DNA of 64,000 nucleotides from an uncultured Bacteroidota bacterium (GCA_903834765.1 CAILKE010000004.1:1-64000), one strand, 5' to 3'; numbered from the stretch's first letter, positions 6,674 to 16,037 are shown. Notes: generated by a model from the letters alone, not told the origin. Made by a program: numbers and translations.

Positions 6674-9484
6674 ATGAAAGATACATCTATAAAATCCGTT
6701 TTAATTATTGGTTCAGGCCCTATTGTTATCGGACAGGCCTGTGAGTTCGATTACTCCGGCTCTCAATCAGCTAAAAGCCTTAGAGAAGAGGGGATTGAGG
6801 TGACGTTAATCAACTCTAATCCTGCAACTATTATGACGGATAAAGTAACTGCTGATTACATTTACTTATTACCATTAGAAGTAAAATCCATTATTAAAAT
6901 ACTTGAGGAACGTCAGATTGATGCTGTATTGCCTACTATGGGAGGACAAACAGCGCTTAACCTCGCATTGAAGTGCGATGATTTAGGAATATGGAAAAAA
7001 TATAAGGTGAAAATGATTGGCGTTGATATTGACGCTATCAAAGTAACAGAAGATCGTGATTTATTTCGTATTAGAATGAATGAAATAGGTGTTGGTATGG
7101 CACCTTCCAAAATTGCGAAATCCTTTTTAGAAGGAAAATCTATTGCTCAAGAGTTCGGTTTTCCTTTAGTCATTCGTCCTTCGTTTACGCTCGGCGGCAG
7201 CGGTGGTTCAGTGGTTTACAAAAAAGAAGATTACGATCATTTATTAAACAGAGGTTTACAAACATCGCCTATACACGAAGTATTAATTGACAAAGCTGTA
7301 TTAGGTTGGAAAGAATATGAATTAGAGTTGTTGCGTGATAAAAACGATAACGTAGCAATTATTTGTTCTATTGAAAATTTTGATCCTATGGGTGTTCATA
7401 CAGGTGATAGTATAACTGTGGCACCAGCGCAAACATTAAGCGATAGCACGTATCAACGTATGCGTACAATGGCTATTAAAATGATGCGCAGTATTGGTAA
7501 TTTTTCAGGAGGCTGTAACGTGCAATTTGCAGTTAGTGATGATGAAAAAGAAGAAATTATTGCTATTGAAATTAATCCACGCGTATCTCGTTCATCTGCA
7601 TTAGCAAGCAAAGCTACTGGTTACCCTATTGCTCGTATAGCTAGTAAATTAGCCATTGGGTATACTTTAGATGAATTACAAAATCAAATTACAAAACTAA
7701 CATCTGCTTATTTTGAACCAACTTTAGATTATGTCATCGTTAAAATTCCTCGTTGGAACTTCGACAAGTTTAAAGGCTGCAACCGCGAGCTAGGTTTTCA
7801 AATGAAATCTGTCGGTGAGGTTATGGCTATAGGACGTTCTTTTCAAGAAGCACTTCAAAAAGCTTGTCAATCATTAGAAATCAAGCGTAATGGTTTAGGT
7901 GCCGATGGAAAAGAAAACACCAATCAAGCAGAATTATTAGAAGGATTAGAACGCCCTAGTTGGAACCGTTTGTTTATGATTTATGATGCACTTAAAATGG
8001 GTATCTCTATCAAAACCATACAAAAATTAACTCGCATTGATATGTGGTTCTTAGAGCAGATTGAACAAATGATTGCATTAGAACACGAAGTATCTAAATA
8101 CCGTTTACAAGACATTCCGAAAGACTTATTATATGAGGCAAAACAAATGGGTTATGCCGACAGACAGGTAGCACATTTATTACGTTGCTTAGAAAGTGAA
8201 GTGTATAATAAGCGTAAAGAATTTAACATCAATCGTGTGTTTAAGATGGTTGATACTTGCGCTGCTGAATTCGAAGCAAAAACACCGTATTATTATTCGA
8301 CTTTTGAAGACGAAAACGAAAGCATACGTACAGAAAAAAAGAAAGTGATTATTTTAGGCTCTGGTCCAAATCGTATAGGTCAAGGAATCGAATTTGATTA
8401 TAGTTGTGTTCATGGTGTTTTAGCAGCCAAAGAAATGGGTTATGAAACCATTATGATTAACTGTAACCCCGAAACAGTTAGTACAGATTTTAGTACGGCA
8501 GATAAATTATATTTCGAGCCAGTATTTTGGGAACATATTTACGACATCATTCAGCACGAAAAACCTGAAGGAGTAATTGTACAATTAGGCGGACAAACCG
8601 CATTAAAGTTAGCTGAGAAATTAGAAAAATATGGTGTTAAAATAATAGGCACCGATTTTAAATCATTGGATTTAGCGGAAGACAGAGGCGCATTCTCTAA
8701 TTTATTAAAAGACAATCATATTCCTTATCCAAAATTTGGCGTGATTAACGATGCTGAAGAAGCAATTACTTTATCCAAAGAATTAGGCTTTCCATTGTTA
8801 GTTCGTCCGAGTTATGTGCTTGGAGGGCAATCTATGAAGATTGTGATTAATGAAGAAGAGTTAGAACAACATGTGGTGAAATTATTAAATGATTTACCTG
8901 ATAATAAAGTATTATTAGATCATTTCCTACAAGGCGCCATAGAAGCTGAAGCTGATGCTATTTGCGACGGCAAGGACGTTTACATTATTGGAATGATGGA
9001 ACACATTGAACCAGCTGGTATTCACAGTGGAGATAGTTATGCTGTTCTTCCAACCTTTGATTTATCAGACAATGTATTGAAACAAATGGAGCAACATACC
9101 AAAACCATTGCTGTTGCTTTAAATACAGTAGGTTTATTAAACATACAATTTGCCATTAAAGATGAAATTGTATACATTATCGAAGCAAACCCACGAGCCT
9201 CTCGAACCGTGCCTTTCATAGCTAAAGCCTACGATGAACCTTATGTAAATTATGCAACTAAAGTGATGTTAGGCGCCAAGGTTAAAGACTTTAATTTTCA
9301 ACCTAAGAAAAAAGGATATGCTATTAAAATCCCTGTATTTAGTTATGAGAAGTTTCCTGAAATTCAAAAAGAACTAGGTCCTGAAATGAAATCAACTGGC
9401 GAAGCCATTTATTTTATTGATGATTTGTATGATGAGTACTTTCAAAATATTTATAGCGAAAGAAACTTATATTTAAGCAAGTAA
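6674..9484 (+). CDS. carB: Carbamoyl-phosphate synthase large subunit
   Basis: CarB makes carbamoyl phosphate from bicarbonate, ammonia and two ATP for pyrimidine and arginine synthesis. Both homologous halves are present: GSGPIVIGQACEFDYSG near residue 14 and GSGPNRIGQGIEFDYSC near 560, each followed by an ATP-grasp domain (IEINPRVSRSSA near 310; IIEANPRASRTVPF near 835). The product is 936 residues against ~1070 in E. coli: it ends after the second carboxyphosphate unit and lacks the C-terminal MGS-like allosteric domain, as I recall for flavobacterial CarB proteins. I chose the ATG at 6674; the upstream GTG-extended frame adds 29 residues outside the family. No carA is adjacent. Confidence 0.93.
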   Translation: MKDTSIKSVLIIGSGPIVIGQACEFDYSGSQSAKSLREEGIEVTLINSNPATIMTDKVTADYIYLLPLEVKSIIKILEERQIDAVLPTMGGQTALNLALKCDDLGIWKKYKVKMIGVDIDAIKVTEDRDLFRIRMNEIGVGMAPSKIAKSFLEGKSIAQEFGFPLVIRPSFTLGGSGGSVVYKKEDYDHLLNRGLQTSPIHEVLIDKAVLGWKEYELELLRDKNDNVAIICSIENFDPMGVHTGDSITVAPAQTLSDSTYQRMRTMAIKMMRSIGNFSGGCNVQFAVSDDEKEEIIAIEINPRVSRSSALASKATGYPIARIASKLAIGYTLDELQNQITKLTSAYFEPTLDYVIVKIPRWNFDKFKGCNRELGFQMKSVGEVMAIGRSFQEALQKACQSLEIKRNGLGADGKENTNQAELLEGLERPSWNRLFMIYDALKMGISIKTIQKLTRIDMWFLEQIEQMIALEHEVSKYRLQDIPKDLLYEAKQMGYADRQVAHLLRCLESEVYNKRKEFNINRVFKMVDTCAAEFEAKTPYYYSTFEDENESIRTEKKKVIILGSGPNRIGQGIEFDYSCVHGVLAAKEMGYETIMINCNPETVSTDFSTADKLYFEPVFWEHIYDIIQHEKPEGVIVQLGGQTALKLAEKLEKYGVKIIGTDFKSLDLAEDRGAFSNLLKDNHIPYPKFGVINDAEEAITLSKELGFPLLVRPSYVLGGQSMKIVINEEELEQHVVKLLNDLPDNKVLLDHFLQGAIEAEADAICDGKDVYIIGMMEHIEPAGIHSGDSYAVLPTFDLSDNVLKQMEQHTKTIAVALNTVGLLNIQFAIKDEIVYIIEANPRASRTVPFIAKAYDEPYVNYATKVMLGAKVKDFNFQPKKKGYAIKIPVFSYEKFPEIQKELGPEMKSTGEAIYFIDDLYDEYFQNIYSERNLYLSK

Positions 9485-9579
9485 GTTTATAATAACCAAA
9501 ATATTTACTTACACAGCAATCTGTCGAGAAAGCCAAAAATTCTGGTGATTTGGAGATCTTTTGTTTTTTTTAAATAAAT

Positions 9580-10308
9580 CTAATCTTCATTTAAAATATA
9601 ATGTATGTGACGCCTACATTTTTTGCGCTTAATACCAAAATAACGAACATCACGATAAATGCGTCCTAATCCTATCCAAACACCATACGAATAAAAAAAG
9701 CCACTAAAATTTACATTAGGATTATTATCAAAATCATACCTATATCCTGCGGATCCTGAAATACCAAACCATTTTAGGGGCTTTACAGTGCATCCAATAC
9801 CACCTCCAACGATAACCGTTCCGCCTTTTCTATCTACTATAGTTTTATTGGTAACGGCATCTGTTAGTCTCACATTATAGCTCCCTAATCCTAATTCTAG
9901 AGGTAAATCCAATTCAAAATACCGCCTATCTAAAAAAGCATATTGATAGAATATCGTTAAATAATTTAAACTCAATGTTCGATTTGCAGAAATATTTTTT
10001 TCGTTTTTGCTAGTTAATTTTTGTCTAGCACTTGTTCTTATAGCATAAATACCAAATCCAACGGTATGCCTTTCTTTTAAGATAAGGCCAAGCTGAATAC
10101 CTTGCACATTTACAGGCGCGTCTTTAACAAAAGAGTTTCTGTTATCTAAAGAAAAAAATGGACGCACTTTTCTGAAACGATAAATGTGCGAGCTATCAGC
10201 ATGTAGTTTAGCTATTAGGGAATCTATTTTATGTTGTTTAATGTTATCTTGCCCAAAGCTGACTTCAACAAACACAAAACTTAAAATGATATAAATAGTA
10301 ATTTTCAA
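9580..10308 (-). CDS. Secreted beta-barrel-like protein, function unknown
   Basis: A signal peptide (about residues 1-19, ending FGQ) is followed by alternating amphipathic strands rich in Tyr, Gly and Phe, such as GLGSYNVRL, GGTVIVGGGIG and GYRYDF, suggesting a small outer-membrane barrel. The 242-residue protein ends in a basic stretch (KRKKCRRHIH). I do not recognise a named family. The only start available is TTG, since an in-frame stop lies two codons upstream and no other Met occurs in the signal region. It stands alone between carB (convergent) and the SRP RNA gene. Confidence 0.6.
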   Translation of the reverse strand: MKITIYIILSFVFVEVSFGQDNIKQHKIDSLIAKLHADSSHIYRFRKVRPFFSLDNRNSFVKDAPVNVQGIQLGLILKERHTVGFGIYAIRTSARQKLTSKNEKNISANRTLSLNYLTIFYQYAFLDRRYFELDLPLELGLGSYNVRLTDAVTNKTIVDRKGGTVIVGGGIGCTVKPLKWFGISGSAGYRYDFDNNPNVNFSGFFYSYGVWIGLGRIYRDVRYFGIKRKKCRRHIHYILNED

Positions 10309-10443
10309 TTCTTAATTTTTTTTAAGATAAATAAACGTAAATAAAATAATGGAAACTACAAACAGCGATTGATTTCCTTACATGGTTAGACTGTGATTTT
10401 TAGGAAAGTTTAAAGTCTTCACGAAAATATAAAGCACAAAAAA

Positions 10444-10541
10444 TGGGTAAGCTACTTTCATCGCACCGCTACAACCATCTACCCTTGCTATGTTCCCATC
10501 CTGGGGGATTTGACAGGAGCTGGTCGTGAAAGACTTACCCA
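10444..10541 (-). ncRNA. ffs: Signal recognition particle RNA (small bacterial type)
   Basis: The roughly 98-nt transcript would fold into one long hairpin closed by TGGGTAAG/CTTACCCA at its ends (10534-10541 with 10444-10451). At the apex the minus strand reads CCAGGATG-GGAA-CATAGCAAGG: a GGAA tetraloop (10493-10496) on a 3-bp stem, then the CAGG/AGCA internal loop that binds the Ffh M domain. This is the conserved SRP domain IV. The RNA pairs with Ffh to target membrane proteins. Confidence 0.9.
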
Positions 10542-10544
10542 CCG

Positions 10545-10552
10545 CAAAAATA
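10545..10552 (-). promoter_or_regulatory. Bacteroidota -7 element of the SRP RNA gene
   Basis: The minus strand reads TATTTTTG, matching the Bacteroidota -7 consensus TANNTTTG, ending 3 bases before the predicted 5' end of the SRP RNA. No TTTG stands at the expected -33 spacing, so only half of the promoter is clear. Confidence 0.5.
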
Positions 10553-10630
10553 GAAATTTTATTTCATTATTAGCATTATTTTGACAAAATTTGCATATTA
10601 GTTGTTTATAGCTATTATTAATTATTTTAT

Positions 10631-11590
10631 ATGAATATTTCCATTGTCATTCCTTTATTTAACGAAGAAGAATCGTTACCAGAACTTCACGACTGGATTA
10701 AGCGTGTGATGGACGAAAATAAATATTCGTATGAAATCCTTTTTATTGATGATGGTAGTAAAGATAAATCTTGGCAAGTTATAGAAGCACTTTCTGAGAA
10801 AAACCCTTGCGTGAAAGCCATTAAGTTCAGACGTAATTATGGAAAATCACCTGGCCTGCATGTAGGATTTGATGCAGCACAAGGCGATGTGGTTATTACG
10901 ATGGATGCTGACTTACAAGACTCGCCAGATGAAATTCCTGAGTTGTATAACATGATTATTTCAGGGAAATATGATTTAGTAAGCGGTTGGAAACAAAAAC
11001 GTTTTGATAATACATTTACAAAAAACATTCCTTCTAAATTATATAATTGGACCAATCGTAAAATATCAGGCATACAGCTGCACGATATGAATTGCGGACT
11101 TAAAGCCTATCGTAAAGAAGTGGTTAAAAGTATTGAGGTATATGGGGAAATGCATCGTTTTATTCCTGTATTAGCCAAAAATGCTGGTTTTTATAATATT
11201 GGCGAAAAGGTAGTTCAGCACCAAGCTCGTAAATATGGTGTGAGTAAATTTGGCTGGGAACGCTTTATCAATGGCTTTTTAGATTTAATGACCATTACGT
11301 TTTTATCTAAATTTGGGAAACGACCTATGCATTTTTTCGGCTTGATAGGGACATTAATGTTTATGGTTGGTCTGTTTTCAGCGTTATATTTAGGCTGTGA
11401 TAAACTGTACCACGCTTGGAATCACTTATCTGCACGTTTATTAACTCAACGGCCATCTTTCTATATTGCGCTCACATCAATGATTTTGGGCACAATGTTG
11501 TTTTTAGCAGGATTTATTGGTGAATTAATCTTACGTAATTCAGGTGATAGAAATCACTATTTATTAGATAAAAAAATAAATATATCATAA
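10631..11590 (+). CDS. Family 2 glycosyltransferase (DPM/ArnC/GtrB-like) with two membrane helices
   Basis: The N-terminal GT-A domain (about 1-225) starts with SIVIPLFNEEESL and has the nucleotide-sugar motifs FIDDGSKDKSW (about 38-48) and MDADLQDSPDE (about 91-101), then the acceptor-side RFIPVLAKNAG. Two C-terminal transmembrane helices (about 235-260 and 275-305) follow. This is the layout of enzymes that load a sugar onto a polyprenyl phosphate carrier at the inner membrane. The sugar is not predictable. The next gene starts 3 bases after the stop, so the two are probably cotranslated. Confidence 0.88.
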   Translation: MNISIVIPLFNEEESLPELHDWIKRVMDENKYSYEILFIDDGSKDKSWQVIEALSEKNPCVKAIKFRRNYGKSPGLHVGFDAAQGDVVITMDADLQDSPDEIPELYNMIISGKYDLVSGWKQKRFDNTFTKNIPSKLYNWTNRKISGIQLHDMNCGLKAYRKEVVKSIEVYGEMHRFIPVLAKNAGFYNIGEKVVQHQARKYGVSKFGWERFINGFLDLMTITFLSKFGKRPMHFFGLIGTLMFMVGLFSALYLGCDKLYHAWNHLSARLLTQRPSFYIALTSMILGTMLFLAGFIGELILRNSGDRNHYLLDKKINIS

Positions 11591-11593
11591 CCT

Positions 11594-12190
11594 ATGCCTG
11601 AAGAACAACCTCGACGAAAGCAAAGAATACCGCTATCTCCCGAAGAGTTGCATTACTTTATCAAATTAAAAAAACTAAAAGAAGTAAAAAAACTCGAACA
11701 ATTTAAGGCGACTTCTTTTTACAAAGTATTTAACAGCTTAAATATATTTTTAGCGGGATTAGTTACTTATTGCGTATTAAGTATCGTTGTGCTTAATACT
11801 TGGCAGCAAACACGTATATTCAACTACAGTATTAGGTTAGGTGATTATGTTCCGGAAATTGATCAATATACTATTTCAGAAATTCACCTTCAAACCATGT
11901 CCGGGAATGACTTAAGTATTAAGACTAGTTACCTGTTTCAAGAACCAACAAAATATCAATCTATATTTTTAGGCAAAGATTTTATTTTCCATAAAATATT
12001 AAAAGCCAAATTAAGTTTTGATACCAGGGATTTTTGGAGCATCAACGCTTATGCATCTTTGAGTGTTTGTTTATTTGCTCTCGCTATAGGGTTTTATATA
12101 TACATTTATAACCTGCACTTAACCGTTAATGGATTATTAACTGCTTTTGGATTGTTTGGCTTAGCAAGCTTGTATTTTATACTCATTTAA
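11594..12190 (+). CDS. Membrane protein of unknown function coupled to the glycosyltransferase
   Basis: This 198-residue protein is not recognised. It has a basic, proline- and lysine-rich cytosolic start (about 1-45), a transmembrane helix (about 52-72), a ~75-residue region that probably faces the periplasm, and two closely spaced C-terminal helices (about 147-172 and 178-198). Its ATG lies 3 bases downstream of the glycosyltransferase stop, which suggests that the two act together, perhaps as partner or flippase-like helper; this is inferred from position only. Confidence 0.6.
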   Translation: MPEEQPRRKQRIPLSPEELHYFIKLKKLKEVKKLEQFKATSFYKVFNSLNIFLAGLVTYCVLSIVVLNTWQQTRIFNYSIRLGDYVPEIDQYTISEIHLQTMSGNDLSIKTSYLFQEPTKYQSIFLGKDFIFHKILKAKLSFDTRDFWSINAYASLSVCLFALAIGFYIYIYNLHLTVNGLLTAFGLFGLASLYFILI

Positions 12191-12315
12191 GGGAAACCCT
12201 ATTTAATCCTTTTTTCATCGTTGAACTGCATTTTTGAAAGCCTCAAATACCCATGTATTCTTCGTCTTCAAAAACTTGTTCGCCTCGAAAAATGAATTTT
12301 TAGAGGTCCCCTCGA

Positions 12316-13008
12316 TCATGCCGAAAACAGACCAACTTCATTCAAATTCCAGTCAATTGGAGTAATATGATTAGAAATTAAGTAAGCGTTTGTTTTAGAA
12401 AAATGGTTACTTCCAAAAAAGGCACCTCGAGCCAATGGTGATGGGTGTGCTGCTTCTAAAATTAAATGTCTGCTAGAGTCAATAAGTGGCGCTTTTGTTT
12501 TTGCATAATTTCCCCATAATAAAAACACCACATGTTCCTTTTCATCAGAAATAAGTTTAATAACGGCATCTGTAAAAGTTTCCCAACCTTTTTTTTGATG
12601 ACTACCTGGTACTTCTTCTCTAACTGTTAATGTGGCATTTAATAGCAGAACACCTTGTTGCGCCCACTTTATTAAACTTCCGTGAGTTGGAATAGGATTG
12701 TTGATGTCGGCTTGTAATTCTTTAAAAATATTTTGTAAAGAGGGAGGGACTTTAATTCCTTTATTTACTGAAAAACTTAAGCCGTGCGCTTGATTTAGGC
12801 CATGATAAGGGTCTTGCCCTATAATAACAACCTTAACGGTATCGAAAGGGGTTAATTCAAAAGCTTTGAAAACATCCTGTTCTTTTGGGAAAATAGTATA
12901 TGTTAATTTTTCGGACTCTAAAAAATCAGTTAGCGCCATAAAATATAGCTTTTTGAATTCTTTTTGTAGGTGAGATTTCCAGCTTTTATTGAAGTTTTGG
13001 AGGTACAT
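12316..13008 (-). CDS. ung: Uracil-DNA glycosylase
   Basis: Family 1 UDG removes uracil from DNA to start base-excision repair. The water-activating loop GQDPYHG is at 64-70 (catalytic D66), the uracil-binding LLLNATLTV near 120, and the DNA-intercalation motif HPSPLARG near 185. I use the ATG at 13008, giving 230 residues, the usual length; the open frame extends 12 codons upstream only to a TTG. It converges on the glycosyltransferase pair and diverges from the small lipoprotein gene. Confidence 0.93.
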   Translation of the reverse strand: MYLQNFNKSWKSHLQKEFKKLYFMALTDFLESEKLTYTIFPKEQDVFKAFELTPFDTVKVVIIGQDPYHGLNQAHGLSFSVNKGIKVPPSLQNIFKELQADINNPIPTHGSLIKWAQQGVLLLNATLTVREEVPGSHQKKGWETFTDAVIKLISDEKEHVVFLLWGNYAKTKAPLIDSSRHLILEAAHPSPLARGAFFGSNHFSKTNAYLISNHITPIDWNLNEVGLFSA

Positions 13009-13083
13009 AGGGGTTATTAATTTATTTTGGTAAAATAATTTCAAAATATAATACCATTTTTTTTAAACTTAGGCAAAATACTT

Positions 13084-13091
13084 TATATTTG
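13084..13091 (+). promoter_or_regulatory. Bacteroidota -7 element before the small lipoprotein gene
   Basis: TATATTTG matches TANNTTTG and ends 23 bases upstream of the ATG at 13115. The -33 region is T-rich but has no clear TTTG. Confidence 0.45.
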
Positions 13092-13114
13092 TTGCCTCTT
13101 TAAAACCTAAAAAT

Positions 13115-13246
13115 ATGAAAAAATTAGCTTTACTATCAGTTTTATCAATTACTTTTTGTGCAACTGTTTCTTCTTGCAAATCGCACGAAAAATGTCCTGC
13201 TTATTCTAAAGCTAATACAGCATTTTCTTCAAAAAAATCGGTTTAA
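13115..13246 (+). CDS. Small lipoprotein (43 residues)
   Basis: This short gene encodes a signal peptide with a lipobox ending in SSC at about residue 21, followed by only ~22 mature residues beginning KSHEKCPAYSKA. The tiny Cys-containing mature part (xCPAYS) recalls short lipoproteins often annotated in Bacteroidota, with no known function. Support comes from the upstream -7 element, the clear lipobox and a stop only 6 bases before the ytxJ start. It may be cotranscribed with ytxJ. Confidence 0.65.
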   Translation: MKKLALLSVLSITFCATVSSCKSHEKCPAYSKANTAFSSKKSV

Positions 13247-13252
13247 TTTATT

Positions 13253-13606
13253 ATGCTTTGGCATCAATTAACTGATATTAATCAGTTACATAATATTATA
13301 CAATTATCTAAAGAACAGTCTTCTCAAAAGTTGACTGTTCTTTTGTTTAAGCATAGTACGAGGTGTTCTATCAGTTCAATGGCTCTTAATCGTTTTGAAA
13401 ACAAATGGAAAGACGATGAAACTATTCAAACCTATTATTTAGATTTATTAAACCATCGTGATGTTTCAAATGAAATAGCATCATTATTGCAAGTTGAACA
13501 CGCCTCTCCGCAGGTATTATTAATTCGGGATGGAAAATGCTTTTATCATAATTCCCATAATGGTATTAATGTAAATGAAATTTTAGAAGTTATTGATGCT
13601 GCTTAA
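13253..13606 (+). CDS. ytxJ: Bacilliredoxin-like protein YtxJ (bacillithiol system)
   Basis: This 117-residue thioredoxin-fold protein fits the YtxJ/DUF2847 family, annotated as monothiol bacilliredoxins that remove bacillithiol from proteins. The active-site segment is FKHSTRCSISSMA (about 32-44) with a single Cys, and the cis-Pro region ASPQVLLIRDG comes near 82-92. Its presence suggests that the organism makes bacillithiol; the bsh genes are not in this window. It lies directly after the small lipoprotein gene. Confidence 0.85.
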   Translation: MLWHQLTDINQLHNIIQLSKEQSSQKLTVLLFKHSTRCSISSMALNRFENKWKDDETIQTYYLDLLNHRDVSNEIASLLQVEHASPQVLLIRDGKCFYHNSHNGINVNEILEVIDAA

Positions 13607-13636
13607 TTTTAAATCAGCACTTTAAATACTGCAATG

Positions 13637-14077
13637 TTAATTTCCTTCAAATTCTTTAACGGAATCAATCCATTCTTCGGGAACAGAAATGCTTTGATTT
13701 TTTTCGTAATCAAAACATACCATGGTACTTTTACCTTGAGCGCAAAGAATAACACCTACATCTGATTTCACAATTAATAAATGTTCTACATCAAAGCTTT
13801 TATTTCCAAAGCGATTTATTTTAGTTAAACAATATAAATCATCTTCTAGTAAAATAGGGCGCTTATACGTAATAGTTGTTGACGCTAAAATAATTCCTGT
13901 CTTTGACCAATTATTCTTTTTTCTTAAAACATCTTTAAAATAATCAGTACGAGCTGTTTCGAAATAGGTTAAGTGTACTGCATTGTTGACGTGACCTTGT
14001 TTATCAATATCTTTGAAACGAATTTGAATATTGGCTTGGTGTTTATAGGTTTGCAATACTTCCTGTAATTCAATCAT
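13637..14077 (-). CDS. Acyl-CoA thioesterase (4HBT, YbgC/FadM-like)
   Basis: This is a 146-residue hot-dog-fold thioesterase. The active-site segment IRFKDIDKQGHVNNAVHLTYFETAR (about 18-42, listed as its key residues D24, D26, H30, N32 and N33) is diagnostic of the 4-hydroxybenzoyl-CoA thioesterase group. The substrate is unknown. Its ATG overlaps the stop of the polyprenyl synthase by one base (TAATG), so the two are translationally coupled. Confidence 0.82.
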   Translation of the reverse strand: MIELQEVLQTYKHQANIQIRFKDIDKQGHVNNAVHLTYFETARTDYFKDVLRKKNNWSKTGIILASTTITYKRPILLEDDLYCLTKINRFGNKSFDVEHLLIVKSDVGVILCAQGKSTMVCFDYEKNQSISVPEEWIDSVKEFEGN

Positions 14078-15060
14078 TAGTTGTCTCTATTTAATAAATG
14101 TAAGGCAAAGGCCTTAAGAAGTTCCTTTTTAGAGGCATTAGCATCTAGTTCACTTAAATGTTTCAGCGCAATGTCGGTATGATTATTAGCTTCTGCTAAT
14201 GCTAATTCTTTTACACCTAAGGCATTATAAATAGCGGTTACTTTCTTTACTTTCTCTTCGTTTGTGATTTCTTTATTTGACAATAAATAAGTCAATTGTT
14301 CTGTTTGCATGCTATTTGCTAATTCAAACGCATCAAGCAACATAAATGTTTTTTTGTTAGAGATAATATCGCCGCCAACTTGCTTACCAAATTTTTCATC
14401 ATCAGCATATACGTCTAAAACATCATCTAAAATTTGAAAAGCAATACCAACATGTTTGCCAAACTCGTATAAGTGATTTTGGTTAGTGATGCTTGCATCG
14501 GCACAAATAGCACCCATTTGCAAACTACATCCTAAAAGCACGGCTGTTTTATAAGTGATCATATCAATGTATTCGTGTACACTTACTTTCGATTGTGTTT
14601 CAAAATTCATATCGTATTGTTGACCCTCACAAACTTCTATACCTGTTTTAGAATACAAATTCAATAAAGCGTGAATGTGTTCAGGTTTTGATTTAGCGAG
14701 CACTTGAAAGCCTTTTACCATCATGCCATCCCCGCTTAATAAGGCAATATTATGATTCCATTTTTCATGAACGGTTGTATTGCCTCTGCGAAGTGGCGCA
14801 TTATCTAAAATATCATCATGAATTAATGAAAAATTATGGAACAATTCTACAGCCATCGCTGATGGAATAGCAATTTCTGGATTTACGTCAAACAAATCAC
14901 AACCAACCAAGGTTAATAAAGGCCTAACGCGCTTGCCCCCCAAACCAATGATATAAGCCATTGGCTCATACATTTCTTTTGGTTCGGCATTATGTAAAGA
15001 TGTTTGTTCTTCGTGTAATGCTTTTTGTAGTAATTGAAATAAATTTGAATATTCTTGCAC
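14077..15060 (-). CDS. Polyprenyl (trans-isoprenyl) diphosphate synthase
   Basis: This enzyme chains isopentenyl diphosphate units onto an allylic diphosphate, for quinone tails or lipid carriers. The two aspartate-rich motifs are visible: DDILD with following RRG near residues 76-87 and FQILDDVLDVYADD near 208-221. The GGKRVRPLL motif is at about 38-46. The 327-residue length suits long- or medium-chain synthases, but chain length cannot be read off. The start is GTG, 8 bases after the rfbA stop, with no in-frame ATG suitable. It forms an rfbA-synthase-thioesterase operon. Confidence 0.9.
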   Translation of the reverse strand: MQEYSNLFQLLQKALHEEQTSLHNAEPKEMYEPMAYIIGLGGKRVRPLLTLVGCDLFDVNPEIAIPSAMAVELFHNFSLIHDDILDNAPLRRGNTTVHEKWNHNIALLSGDGMMVKGFQVLAKSKPEHIHALLNLYSKTGIEVCEGQQYDMNFETQSKVSVHEYIDMITYKTAVLLGCSLQMGAICADASITNQNHLYEFGKHVGIAFQILDDVLDVYADDEKFGKQVGGDIISNKKTFMLLDAFELANSMQTEQLTYLLSNKEITNEEKVKKVTAIYNALGVKELALAEANNHTDIALKHLSELDANASKKELLKAFALHLLNRDN

Positions 15061-15068
15061 CGTATGTT

Positions 15069-15935
15069 TTATTTTGTTTCTACCATTTTTAGTAAATAGG
15101 TTCCATAACCACTTTTAGTTAAAGGTGTTGCTATTTTAATAAGTTGTTCTTTGTTAATGAAGCCCATCGTAAAAGCAACTTCTTCTATACATCCGATCTT
15201 TAATCCCTGACGTTCCTCGATTACTTGAACGAACTGCCCTGCTTGCATGAGGGATGCAAAGGTGCCGGTATCAAGCCAAGCAGTGCCTCTATCTAAAATA
15301 GACACTTTTAATTTTTTACGTTTTAAGTATTCTTTATTCACATCAGTGATTTCATACTCACCACGCGGAGATGGCTTTAATTCTTTAGCAATTTGTACAA
15401 CTGAATTATCATAAAAATACAAACCTGGAACTGCATAATTCGATTTTGGTTGTGCTGGTTTTTCTTCAATAGAAAGTACATTATGATCTTTGTCGAAATC
15501 GACAACGCCATAACGCTCTGGATCACTTACGTGATAAGCAAATACAACACCTCCATCGGGGTCATTAATTTTTTGCAACATACGTCCCATGCCAACACCA
15601 TAAAAAATATTATCGCCTAATACTAAGGCCACTTTATCGTTACCTATAAATTTTTCGCCTAATACAAATGCTTGGGCTAAACCATTAGGCACTTCTTGAA
15701 CTACATATGAAAATTTACAACCCAAATCTTCGCCCGTTCCCAATAGTTTTTGAAAATTAGGTAAATCATGTGGTGTTGATATAATTAAGATTTCATTAAT
15801 ACCAGCCATCATCAATACAGATAATGGATAATAAATCATAGGTTTATCGTAAATAGGCATCATTTGCTTACTCATCGCTAATGTTAATGGATGCAAACGT
15901 GTCCCAGACCCTCCTGCTAATATTATTCCTTTCAT
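15069..15935 (-). CDS. rfbA: Glucose-1-phosphate thymidylyltransferase
   Basis: RfbA/RmlA makes dTDP-glucose, the first step towards dTDP-rhamnose and other deoxysugars for surface polysaccharides. The signature GGSGTRLHP (8-16), the conserved [17 protein letters not shown] (about 21-37), LGDNIFYG (near 108) and EEKP (near 160) are present, and the 288-residue length is standard. The other rml genes are not adjacent; instead the gene leads an operon with a polyprenyl synthase and a thioesterase. Confidence 0.93.
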   Translation of the reverse strand: MKGIILAGGSGTRLHPLTLAMSKQMMPIYDKPMIYYPLSVLMMAGINEILIISTPHDLPNFQKLLGTGEDLGCKFSYVVQEVPNGLAQAFVLGEKFIGNDKVALVLGDNIFYGVGMGRMLQKINDPDGGVVFAYHVSDPERYGVVDFDKDHNVLSIEEKPAQPKSNYAVPGLYFYDNSVVQIAKELKPSPRGEYEITDVNKEYLKRKKLKVSILDRGTAWLDTGTFASLMQAGQFVQVIEERQGLKIGCIEEVAFTMGFINKEQLIKIATPLTKSGYGTYLLKMVETK

Positions 15936-16029
15936 TTCTCTTTAATTTTTGTGCTTTAAAAATAGGATTTTATTTTATAAGATAATGTCTTTTCTATGCT
16001 TTTTAATGAAATATTAGCCAAATGGTTAG

Positions 16030-16037
16030 TAAATTTG
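16030..16037 (+). promoter_or_regulatory. Bacteroidota -7 element before ctaA
   Basis: TAAATTTG fits TANNTTTG and ends 19 bases before the ctaA ATG. A matching -33 TTTG is not evident. Confidence 0.4.

Noticed and set aside
9485-9579. Search for an MGS-like domain or frameshift after carB
   Set aside because: The 95 bases to the next gene are AT-rich with no continuing coding frame, so CarB truly ends at 9484.
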